From positions 1 to 34,183 of the forward strand of contig OMUP01000127.1 in the NCBI GenBank assembly GCA_900314255.1: DNA of 34,183 bases. The letters run 5' to 3'. Both the position numbers and the translations under genes were made by a program. The notes under the pieces were generated by a model, which saw only the letters and a list, made by a program, of their open reading frames with translations, had not been told where the DNA came from and did not search any database. Origin of the DNA: an uncultured Lachnospiraceae bacterium. Lineage in GTDB: Bacteria > Bacillota > Clostridia > Lachnospirales > Lachnospiraceae. Shown here piece after piece: positions 16,695-23,219 of this stretch (position 1 is its first letter; the number at the start of each line of letters is the position of its first letter).

Positions 16695-17013
16695 ACATCC
16701 CTCCCAAAGGAAATGATCGGTGTCAGAAAAAAGATCGACAGAAAAAATCGGACGTGATCAGAGTGCAGCCATTTTCCAAAAAATTAGCGCACAAAGAAAT
16801 GCTGATCCTTGCAGCATTCTGCCAGGAGACGGACCGGCGGACTCTGATATGAGCCGGAACGAAAAGCCCCTGCTTTTCCAGGCAGCAGAATAAAACTGTT
16901 ACACTATTCCCCCGTATATTCGTATAATGGAAATTCCCTGAACAGACATGCTCAGGAGCCGTGGAAACCACAGCTGTGAATAAATGTGCGAAGCGGTCAT
17001 GTTTACTGCTCGC
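16695..17013 (-). other. long 5' leader of the tad operon
   Basis: About 320 nt lie between the predicted transcription start and tadZ. No gene is supported. On the transcribed strand there is a possible long-range stem ATCAGAGT/ACTCTGAT (16841-16848 with 16757-16764), enclosing a hairpin AATGCTG/CAGCATT (16799-16818). A T6 run lies about 10 nt after the long stem (around 16742-16747). A GTGG-TTT-CCAC hairpin (16961-16971) and a TCCTGA/TCAGGG-type hairpin lie nearer the start. No known riboswitch class was matched by eye; I looked for the conserved blocks of the c-di-GMP-I class and did not find them. Confidence 0.5.
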
Positions 17014-17019
17014 AAGAAT

Positions 17020-17048
17020 ATTATATCGGCAGGGGACTGCCCTGTCAA
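17020..17048 (-). promoter_or_regulatory. consensus sigma-A promoter of the tad operon
   Basis: The minus strand carries TTGACA (17043-17048), exactly 17 nt, then TATAAT (17020-17025): 12 of 12 consensus positions. It lies just after the aquaporin terminator and about 325 nt before tadZ, so it should transcribe the whole tad operon through the long leader. Such a perfect core promoter suggests that control acts on the leader or by a repressor rather than by weak promoter strength. Confidence 0.88.
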
Positions 17049-17106
17049 TATGATTCAGCCCTCAAAGCAGCCGCCCGGGGAAAATCCCTTTCTGGCTTAT
17101 GCGCTC

Positions 17107-17147
17107 AAAAAAACGGCCGTCTGGTATCTGGACACCAGGACAGCCGT
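17107..17147 (-). terminator. rho-independent terminator of the aquaporin gene
   Basis: On the minus strand ACGGCTGTCCTGGT pairs with ACCAGACGGCCGT, a near-perfect stem of 14 pairs including one G-U, around an 8-nt loop, followed directly by seven Ts. It lies about 70 nt after the aquaporin stop codon. The opposite strand has no T run after the stem, so it acts on minus-strand transcription. Confidence 0.93.
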
Positions 17148-17215
17148 CTCAAAGATATTAACTTTTACTGGAAGAGAGGAGGCAGATCATGCCTGCTTCT
17201 TCTCTTTGTACCGTC

Positions 17216-18202
17216 TTATTCGTTCGGTCCGGTCTCCCGGATCTCGAGGTTTTCTTCTTCACCCGATTCTTTCGTCTCAGCTTTCTCTGTATCAGTCGTT
17301 TCCGCAGAAGCCTCTGGTGCATCTTGTGATGCCTTTGGCGAAGCAGCTGTTTCTGAAGAAGCATCGGATGTGACTTCGGCCCCGGTCTCAGCTGTCTCTG
17401 CCGCGGAAACCGGCAGCGCATCAGGCGCCGCTGCTTCTTCGCCGTCTTTGCCGACTGCCTCACCTGCCGCGTCGTCTTCATTCATGAACAGGGCATAGGC
17501 AAATGCTGCCAGAAGACCGCCCACCAGAGGAGCGAGAATGAAGACAACCGACTGGCTCAGCGCCGTCGAGTCGCCTTTGCATACGTACACGGCCAGCGCC
17601 GGTCCGAAGCTTCTGGCCGGATTCACGCTGGTTCCCGTAAAGGGGATGCCGAAAAGATGAACTGCTGTCAGCGCTGCGCCGATGACAACACCGGAGACTG
17701 CCTGATATTCCTTCTTTGCTGTCGCGGAAAGAACAACCCACACGAAAAAGAAGGTGAGAATCACTTCAATGCATGCCGCTCCGAGAGCGCTGATCTCAAG
17801 GAAAGAAGATGCGCTTCCGTATCCGTTTACACCCAGTCCGGTGAGATTGTAGCCATTTGCCACGAAGAGCGAAAGGCGGTCCGAGGAGAAGGTGCGGCTG
17901 AGCGCATACAGACCGAAGCCGGCCGCAATGCCGCCGAGGAACTGCGCACAGATGTATACGAAAAACTCCAGCGTGGAGAGTCTGCCGGTCACCCACATGG
18001 CAATGGAAACGGCCGGATTGACGTGCGATCCGGAAACGTGTCCGATGGTGTAGCACAGGCCGGTGAGCACAAGGCCGAAGATCAGGGCAATGCCGACCGT
18101 CCCCAGGTAGCCCTGATAGCCCGCGGTATAGGACGCCGCGCCGCAGCACAGGAATACCAGAAGGAAGGTGCCGATGAACTCGGCCAGGAATTTTTTCAAC
18201 AT
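17216..18202 (-). CDS. aquaporin (AqpZ-like water channel) with long acidic C-terminal tail
   Basis: The first 240 residues form a standard six-helix MIP channel with both NPA boxes (N62-A64 in 'SHVNPAVS', N194-A196 in 'TSVNPARS'). The selectivity-filter positions read F42, H182, T191 and R197, the pattern of orthodox water channels rather than glycerol facilitators. Residues 241-328 are an added tail rich in Ala, Glu, Ser, Thr and Asp with no hydrophobic segment, predicted to be disordered in the cytoplasm; such tails are not usual for bacterial aquaporins. The start ATG 18200-18202 has AGGAGG 8 nt upstream. It is a single-gene unit with its own promoter and terminator. Confidence 0.92.
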   Translation of the reverse strand: MLKKFLAEFIGTFLLVFLCCGAASYTAGYQGYLGTVGIALIFGLVLTGLCYTIGHVSGSHVNPAVSIAMWVTGRLSTLEFFVYICAQFLGGIAAGFGLYALSRTFSSDRLSLFVANGYNLTGLGVNGYGSASSFLEISALGAACIEVILTFFFVWVVLSATAKKEYQAVSGVVIGAALTAVHLFGIPFTGTSVNPARSFGPALAVYVCKGDSTALSQSVVFILAPLVGGLLAAFAYALFMNEDDAAGEAVGKDGEEAAAPDALPVSAAETAETGAEVTSDASSETAASPKASQDAPEASAETTDTEKAETKESGEEENLEIRETGPNE

Positions 18203-18244
18203 AATTCTGCCTCCTATTTACTTTTGTATGTTTGGGCAGCGAAA

Positions 18245-18264
18245 GAGCCTGTCCCTTCAGGCTC
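18245..18264 (-). other. hairpin in the aquaporin 5' leader
   Basis: GAGCCTG and CAGGCTC form a perfect 7-bp stem with a 6-nt loop, followed on the minus strand by CTTTCG. It lies between the predicted promoter and the ribosome binding site. It could be a weak attenuator or an mRNA-stabilising element, or simply the terminator remnant of the upstream gene. Confidence 0.45.
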
Positions 18265-18276
18265 GCGCTTCTGTCC

Positions 18277-18305
18277 ATTATAGCCGCCCGGGCAGAGGGC
18301 CGCAA
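18277..18305 (-). promoter_or_regulatory. sigma-A promoter of the aquaporin gene
   Basis: The minus strand shows TTGCGG (18300-18305), a 17-nt GC-rich spacer, and a perfect TATAAT (18277-18282), about 75 nt before the aquaporin start codon and 30 nt after the end of the HypF-like gene. The -35 box matches at 3 of 6 positions. Confidence 0.6.
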
Positions 18306-18333
18306 GGGGACGGAAGAAACGGAGGCAGGCCCG

Positions 18334-20160
18334 TCAGAAGACTCCGGGAAGTCCGTATGCCTGTCCGAGGGCAATTCCCTGATCACCCGGAGGCACAATT
18401 TCATTGATTTCCGGGCGGATTCCGTCCTTTTCAAGTGCGTCAAGGACGCTCACGAGCAGGCGGCGGTTTGCGAGCAGACCGCCGGCAAGAATCACGCGGT
18501 CCACGTCGGTGCGTTTCGTGAGGATCTGTATGGTCTGTCTGACATATTTACCGATCGCCGGAAAAATCCCGGCGGCAAGACTGCTGCGGCTTTCGCCGGC
18601 ATTCAGCCCCGTGACAATGCGGTCAAAAAGCGGCGCCGCGTTGCCGAGCGGCCTCCCGTCCTCATCTTCGGCGATCCGGATTTCAAGCGGGACGGAAGAT
18701 TCTGCTCCCGCCGTGAGCCTGTCAAGAATATCCAGCGCCTCCAGCGGATAGTGGACTTCCTTTTCCTGCCCGAGAATTGCCGCCGCGCAGAAAAGCAGCG
18801 CCCCGAGTGAAGATGAACGCGTCGTGTTGATTTTGTGCAGAACGGCCGCATAGACCAGATCGGACGCCTTTTTGTCCGTCCATGTCTGATGCAGGATGCG
18901 GCTTCGGAAATTTTCCTTCATCATATATTCGCCGGCGCCGGTCTCCCGGAGCGCCGAGCGCACATCGCAGTCGCTCAGATAACTGCAGGCCAGCGTGACG
19001 GCGCTGCCGGGCAGCGTCGCGTCTCCGATCAGCTCCCGGGGGAAAAGTCCCGCCTCCCGCACCATCGTCCCATGGGAGACGCTGAAGAAATCCATGCCCC
19101 AGAGCGTCCCGTCCGTGCCGGGGTGCGCGTTGTCAAAAACTGCCGCAATGGCCGGCGCATACGGATTTTTCTCCATCAGCACCGACGCCGCATGTGCCTC
19201 CTCGTGCTGAATCCTGACAAATGGAATTCCCCTCCCGGCATTCCCGGCCTCATAGGCCGTAATAGCCGCCGATACACTCTGGCTGGAATAGTCCGCCACG
19301 CAGTGGTCCGGATACAGGGCAAGTCTGGACCGCATCGCCTTCAGTTCCCGCCCGTATGCATCCGCCGCGGCCTTCGTCTTCAGACTGCCGAAGTTGCGGC
19401 TCAGATACGCCTGATTTCCTCTTGTGTAGGCAAACGCCGTATCTTCGTCCGATCCGGCGGCATAGTAATCTTCTCTGGGACCGCCTGAGAGCGGGATCGG
19501 CGTGTCGAGCATCCCCGCGGCGCGCCGCAGGACCTGCCGGTACCCCTTCACCAGACGCATCACGGACTGCTCCGCCGTCTGCGCAAAACCGTCTGCATTT
19601 CCCAGGAAGACAAATGCCGAACTCATCAGCGTAAATCCCGCCGTCATCGATGCGGTCAGCATCCACTCCGAAAGGGTCTCCTCATCCTGCGGAGTGTTCT
19701 CATGCCAGCGGTTGGCGCTCGTGATCACAAGCGGTCCGCAGCTTTCCGCCAGTTTCATCGGCAGATGTCCCGGTGCCAGGCTCACTCCCTGCTCCGGGAA
19801 GGAGAGACGGATCGGGTCCGGCGTATTTGCCGTCTGAATGAGCACGACCGGATACGGCGGATTTTCCAGAGTCTGCCGCTCTTCCCGTGTCATGGGGAAG
19901 TCTGCTGATGCCGCTTCGCCGTCTGCGTAGGCAACGGCAAACGGCCGGAAAAAGCTCTGCTTCAGGACGCGCAGCTGCTTCACGGTCTCAAAGGCATCTG
20001 CCCGGCACACCAGATAATAGGCAGAATTTCCCTGCACGCAGACAATGCCGCCGGCGTCAAGCACGCCGGCGGCTTCTGTCAGCTCTTCTTCCTCTGTAAG
20101 TCCCTGTTTTTCCTCCGGCTGTTCCAGCCGGCGCCCGTGGTCATAGTAATACCTGATCAT
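18334..20160 (-). CDS. HypF-like YrdC-Kae1 two-domain carbamoyltransferase homologue, lacking acylphosphatase and Zn fingers
   Basis: This 608-residue protein has a YrdC-like domain (about 25-215, with 'SFFRPFAV' and 'LVITSAN') followed by a Kae1-like domain (about 225-605). The Kae1 part keeps HypF-type motifs: 'IQHEEAHAA' (H319, H323, metal ligands), 'PGTDGTLWGMDF', 'LAGGLLANRRLL' and 'PPGDQGIALGQ' (D593). HypF normally has about 750 residues, with an N-terminal acylphosphatase domain and two zinc fingers; both are absent, and the start codon overlaps the nudC stop codon (ATGA), so the truncation is not a frame artefact. In the YrdC part the position of the KGxGG motif reads 'VQGNSAYY', so the Lys and the Gly pair are replaced. 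No hypC, D, E or hydrogenase gene is in the window. Function unknown; possibly carbamoyl or other acyl-adenylate transfer. Confidence 0.82.
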   Translation of the reverse strand: MIRYYYDHGRRLEQPEEKQGLTEEEELTEAAGVLDAGGIVCVQGNSAYYLVCRADAFETVKQLRVLKQSFFRPFAVAYADGEAASADFPMTREERQTLENPPYPVVLIQTANTPDPIRLSFPEQGVSLAPGHLPMKLAESCGPLVITSANRWHENTPQDEETLSEWMLTASMTAGFTLMSSAFVFLGNADGFAQTAEQSVMRLVKGYRQVLRRAAGMLDTPIPLSGGPREDYYAAGSDEDTAFAYTRGNQAYLSRNFGSLKTKAAADAYGRELKAMRSRLALYPDHCVADYSSQSVSAAITAYEAGNAGRGIPFVRIQHEEAHAASVLMEKNPYAPAIAAVFDNAHPGTDGTLWGMDFFSVSHGTMVREAGLFPRELIGDATLPGSAVTLACSYLSDCDVRSALRETGAGEYMMKENFRSRILHQTWTDKKASDLVYAAVLHKINTTRSSSLGALLFCAAAILGQEKEVHYPLEALDILDRLTAGAESSVPLEIRIAEDEDGRPLGNAAPLFDRIVTGLNAGESRSSLAAGIFPAIGKYVRQTIQILTKRTDVDRVILAGGLLANRRLLVSVLDALEKDGIRPEINEIVPPGDQGIALGQAYGLPGVF

Positions 20161-21032
20161 ACAGTTGTCAGCTTCTGTCCTCCCGTGTGATCCACCCGGA
20201 ACTTCGCCATCATCTCCCGCGTCAGACTGATGCCGTCAGCCTCCGGAGTGAGATCCGCCGCCTCAAACCACTCGGCCTCCTTGAGCTCATCTTCCTGAAG
20301 CGTGATGGTGTCATCTCCGTCCAGATCGCAGAAAAATCCCGCCAGAAGCGAGCCCGACAGCCCCCATGGCTGAGACTTGTAATAGCGGATATTCTTTACT
20401 TTCAGGCCGACTTCCTCCATTACTTCCCGCTCGACGGTCTGCTCGAGAGTCTCCCCGATCTCGGTAAACCCGGCGACGAGCGCGTAGTGATGATAACTTC
20501 CGGCCGCATATTTTGTGAGAAGAATCCGGTTTCCGTCCGTGATGGCGACGATCACGGCCGGCGAAATGCGCGGGTAAACCAGATTGCCGCAGGAGCAGCG
20601 CATCATGCGCTCTCTGTGGTCCGGGCTCATGCGCTTTCCGCATCTCCCGCAGAACTGATTGTTCCGGTACCACACATTCAGATGCCACGCCGTAACCGCG
20701 GCAAATGCCATATACTTTGGCCTTGCCTTGCGGAAGATGTTCACCGGGAAGAAGGAAAAGCCGGAAGGCAGCGTAAACTGCGCCTCTTCCGGCAGATTTC
20801 TTCCCACCGCGAGAAAACATTTCCGGTCGTCGACCCGCAGCAGATATACAAAGTGAAATTTTTTCCGGTCTTCCTCAGAAAAATCCCGATACCGGGGGTA
20901 ATCCATCCGGTTTTCCTCACCGGACAAGGCGAGGATCTGTCCGTCCCGGAAGAGAAAGCAGGTGTCATCCTCCTCCGGCTTTCCTTCGTGATACTCGTTG
21001 AAAAGATGTCTCGGCCCGATATCCTGTATCAT
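20157..21032 (-). CDS. nudC: NADH pyrophosphatase / NAD-cap hydrolase NudC
   Basis: The 291-residue Nudix enzyme has the NudC layout: an N-terminal domain, a four-Cys zinc ribbon ('FCGRCGKRM' and 'CSCGNLVYPR', about 127-153), 'YPRISPAVIV', and the Nudix box 'GFTEIGETLEQTVEREVMEE' followed by 'VGLKV' (about 188-212). The SQPW motif (about 220-223), which recognises NAD, is present, though it continues as GLSGS where most NudC proteins have PFPxS. It splits NADH into NMNH and AMP and can remove NAD caps from RNA. The start ATG has AAAGGAAA upstream. It lies 30 nt after the P-loop/OB gene and overlaps the HypF-like gene by 4 nt. Confidence 0.93.
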   Translation of the reverse strand: MIQDIGPRHLFNEYHEGKPEEDDTCFLFRDGQILALSGEENRMDYPRYRDFSEEDRKKFHFVYLLRVDDRKCFLAVGRNLPEEAQFTLPSGFSFFPVNIFRKARPKYMAFAAVTAWHLNVWYRNNQFCGRCGKRMSPDHRERMMRCSCGNLVYPRISPAVIVAITDGNRILLTKYAAGSYHHYALVAGFTEIGETLEQTVEREVMEEVGLKVKNIRYYKSQPWGLSGSLLAGFFCDLDGDDTITLQEDELKEAEWFEAADLTPEADGISLTREMMAKFRVDHTGGQKLTTV

Positions 21033-21062
21033 TTGTGCTTTCCTTTCCCTGCCGCCGGACGG

Positions 21063-22010
21063 TCAGAATGACACGATCTCATTGGCCGGCGGCTGCGCCT
21101 TCTCTACGCTGATGCACTGCAGAACCGGTCCCTTTTTCCGGTACTCGGTCCGGAATGCGTACGTGATTTTTGCCGTCACGATCACCCATTCCTTGTTTGT
21201 AAGTTCATCGACCTTGTCGTACTCGGCAATATAGCCGATAAACTGCATGTCGGCGGCGCAGCAGGTCATGACCTTGCGCCCCGGCACAAAGTTTTTCTTT
21301 TTGAACTGGCGGTTTTTAAGGACCTGGCCTTTCACGCGGACGGTCTTGCCCTTGTAGACTTCCGGCCGGTCATTGACATCCATGTACCAGATGCCGTAAT
21401 CGTCATCTTCTACTTCGATGACATCCTGATTCGTATCATACGGAAGCTGCTCGGAAATGGCCACCTGATCGCCGTTCTCATCCTCGAACACAACCTGCAG
21501 ATTTCCGTTCAGCGCCCGCATCGAGCGGCGGAATGATCCGAGATTCATGCCCTTGACGCAGCGGTTGAAAATGACCATATCGGCCCGCTTCACAGACTCC
21601 GCCATGATGGACTTCATGTTCTGCCACTGCAGCTGGAAACTGCCGGCGTCCATCATCGTGATGGTCTGGTAGATCTCCCAGCCGCGCGGTTTTGCGATTT
21701 CCTCGATCAGCTTCGGGTCCCACATGCCGTTGTATTCGACAATCACGACCCAGGGATCGTACTGTTTGTCGAGCTGCTCCAGCTTTTCCGGCGTGAATTC
21801 GTCCTTGTCCAGAACGACCATGTCCACCGCATTTTCCCTAAGAAGCTTCTCGTCGTACTCTTCCTCGCCTTCCTCGCAGACGATCAGCAGTTTTTTCTGT
21901 GCCTCGTCGAACTGCCCCATCTCGATGGTGTCGGAGATGAAGGTCGTCTTGCCGGATTCCAGCTGTCCGTTGATCAGGAAAATCGGAATTGCGTAATCTT
22001 CATCTGCCAT
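21063..22010 (-). CDS. COG0523-like P-loop protein fused to a DUF1980/YcgQ-like CC-OB domain
   Basis: The first 175 residues of this 315-residue protein resemble a CobW/COG0523 P-loop domain: Walker A 'GQLESGKTT' (15-23), 'VVIVEYNGMWD' in place of the EPSG box, and 'MVIFNRC' at the G4 position. The CXCC metal motif of COG0523 is missing. The C-terminal part (about 218-305) looks like the OB-type DUF1980 domain of TIGR03943/YcgQ proteins: 'GKTVRVKGQVLKN' then 'KVMTCCAADMQFIGYIAE' with paired C250-C251. Start: ATG 22008-22010 with GAGG 6 nt upstream, 1 nt after the stop of the His-rich GTPase; an upstream TTG (22020-22022) is less likely. A role in metal handling with the neighbouring GTPase is inferred; YcgQ-type proteins elsewhere pair with a permease, which is absent here. 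Confidence 0.75.
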   Translation of the reverse strand: MADEDYAIPIFLINGQLESGKTTFISDTIEMGQFDEAQKKLLIVCEEGEEEYDEKLLRENAVDMVVLDKDEFTPEKLEQLDKQYDPWVVIVEYNGMWDPKLIEEIAKPRGWEIYQTITMMDAGSFQLQWQNMKSIMAESVKRADMVIFNRCVKGMNLGSFRRSMRALNGNLQVVFEDENGDQVAISEQLPYDTNQDVIEVEDDDYGIWYMDVNDRPEVYKGKTVRVKGQVLKNRQFKKKNFVPGRKVMTCCAADMQFIGYIAEYDKVDELTNKEWVIVTAKITYAFRTEYRKKGPVLQCISVEKAQPPANEIVSF

Positions 22011-22011
22011 A

Positions 22012-23112
22012 TCAGACCTCAAACAGTTCCTGCAGCTTGTCTTCCTTGAGTTCCGAACCGATGACGACGATCTTGCCGGTCACTTCCGGACTTCCGCCGC
22101 GCACATCTGCCTCGCCCGGAACCATGTCGAAGAACAGCCATTTGCCATCCGGTGTCGGCAGCATGCCTTTTGCCCGAAGCACGATGCCGTACTCGTCTGA
22201 TCCGGAGAGCTTGTCCAGGATCTGTGTGAGCTGGTCCTCCGTGTATTTCTTCGCGGTCTCGCGGCCCCAGCTTGTGAATACATCGTCGGCGTCGTGATGG
22301 TGATGATGCTCGTGGCCCTCATGATCGTGGTCGTGCTCTTCATGATCATGATCGTGATCTTCATGATCGTGGTCATGATCGTGTTCCTCGTGCTCATGAT
22401 CATGGTCGTGCTCTTCATGCTCGTGATCATGGTCATGATGATGGTGATGATGCTCGGCCTCGTGCTCGGCGTGCGCCTTTTCAGCGGCTTCCTTGAGCAT
22501 ATCCAGCTCCATGCTGTCGATCCCTTCCATCGCATCCAGGATCTTCTGACCGGAGAGTTCGTCCCACGGCGTCGTGATGATGGTTGCCTTCGGGTTCTGC
22601 TCGCGGATCATGGCGACTGCCTTGTCGAGCTTGTCCTGAGAGATGAGCTGGGTGCGGCTTAAGATGATCGTGCCGGCGTACTGAATCTGATTGTTGAAGA
22701 ACTCACCGAAGTTCTTCATATACATCTTGACCTTCTGGGCGTCCGCGACGGTGGATGCGGAATTGATCTTCAGATCATCGTCGTGAAGACCTGTCACAGC
22801 GGCCATGACGTCGGACAGCTTGCCCACGCCCGACGGCTCGATGATGATCCGGTCCGGATGGTACTTCGCCACAACCTCCTTCAGCGCCACGCCGAAATCG
22901 CCGACGAGCGAGCAGCAGATACATCCGGAGTTCATCTCGCGGATCTTGATGCCTGCGTCTGCGAGGAAACCGCCGTCGATGCCGATCTCGCCGAACTCAT
23001 TTTCAATCAGAACAACCTGCTCGCCGGACAGCGCGTCCTTGATCAGCTTGCGGATGAGCGTCGTCTTGCCGGCACCCAGGAAACCGGAAATAATGTCAAC
23101 TTTTACTGCCAT
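22012..23112 (-). CDS. COG0523/CobW-family GTPase with His-rich metal-binding linker
   Basis: This 366-residue G3E-type GTPase has Walker A 'GFLGAGKTT' (10-18), 'ENEFGEIGID' (37-46), the metal motif 'CICC' (C64, C66, C67) and 'EPSG' (92-95). Between its two domains, residues 213-273 contain about 30 histidines alternating with Asp and Glu, followed by a CobW C-terminal domain. Such proteins buffer and deliver Zn(II), Co(II) or Ni(II) to client enzymes. The G4 position, usually NKxD, reads 'SRTQ' (152-155), so guanine recognition may be altered. The start ATG has AGGAGG 11 nt upstream. It is the first gene of a likely unit with the P-loop/OB protein, nudC and the HypF-like gene. Confidence 0.9.
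   Translation of the reverse strand: MAVKVDIISGFLGAGKTTLIRKLIKDALSGEQVVLIENEFGEIGIDGGFLADAGIKIREMNSGCICCSLVGDFGVALKEVVAKYHPDRIIIEPSGVGKLSDVMAAVTGLHDDDLKINSASTVADAQKVKMYMKNFGEFFNNQIQYAGTIILSRTQLISQDKLDKAVAMIREQNPKATIITTPWDELSGQKILDAMEGIDSMELDMLKEAAEKAHAEHEAEHHHHHHDHDHEHEEHDHDHEHEEHDHDHDHEDHDHDHEEHDHDHEGHEHHHHHDADDVFTSWGRETAKKYTEDQLTQILDKLSGSDEYGIVLRAKGMLPTPDGKWLFFDMVPGEADVRGGSPEVTGKIVVIGSELKEDKLQELFEV
22294..22476 (-). repeat. tandem His/Asp/Glu codon repeat inside the CobW-family gene
   Basis: On the minus strand the codons CAT/CAC, GAT/GAC and GAA/GAG alternate for about 60 codons, giving degenerate 6- to 9-nt tandem units such as GATCATGAT. It is in frame and encodes the metal-binding linker. 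Such repeats vary in length between strains by slippage. Confidence 0.85.
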
Positions 23113-23168
23113 TTTATCTAAAACCTCCTGAAAGTATCCTTTCTCCCTTTATAAACCCCTCAACGCAC

Positions 23169-23198
23169 ATTATATACGCCTTGTCAAGAGGCTTTGCA
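23169..23198 (-). promoter_or_regulatory. putative promoter of the CobW-family operon
   Basis: A perfect TATAAT on the minus strand (23169-23174) lies about 57 nt before the start codon. The best -35 with 18-nt spacing is TGCAAA (23193-23198, 3 of 6). A TTGACA sits only 7 nt from the -10, too close to serve. The palindrome CTTG-T-CAAG (23180-23188), flanked by GCC/GGC-type bases, occupies the spacer where a repressor could bind. No Zur or Fur consensus box was recognised. Confidence 0.4.
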
Positions 23199-23219
23199 CA
23201 AATCGGTACACAAAACCGG

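Noticed and set aside
16899-16928. A perfect TATAAT on the plus strand (16923-16928) as a promoter for an antisense RNA
   Set aside because: No acceptable -35 box lies 16-18 nt upstream, and no plus-strand gene or terminator follows. It could still make a short antisense transcript, but there is no support.
16723-16971. An 82-codon minus-strand frame in the tad leader, possibly a leader peptide
   Set aside because: It starts with GTG without a ribosome binding site, has ordinary out-of-frame composition and no family resemblance.
16695-17013. c-di-GMP riboswitch upstream of the tad operon
   Set aside because: The conserved blocks of the GEMM-I class that I know are not present, and the hairpins seen do not match its layout.
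18334-20160. TsaC-TsaD fusion for t6A tRNA modification
   Set aside because: The Kae1 motifs (QHEEAH, GTDGTLWG, PPGDQGIALGQ) are HypF-like rather than TsaD-like, so HypF-like was preferred; the assignment of activity is still open.
22294-22476. Repeats suggestive of a CRISPR array or satellite
   Set aside because: The repeat has no spacers and is in frame within the CobW-family gene, where it encodes the His-rich linker.
23169-23187. TTGACA at 23182-23187 as the -35 of the CobW operon promoter
   Set aside because: It is only 7 nt from the TATAAT at 23169-23174, too close for sigma-A recognition, and no -10 lies at the right distance downstream.
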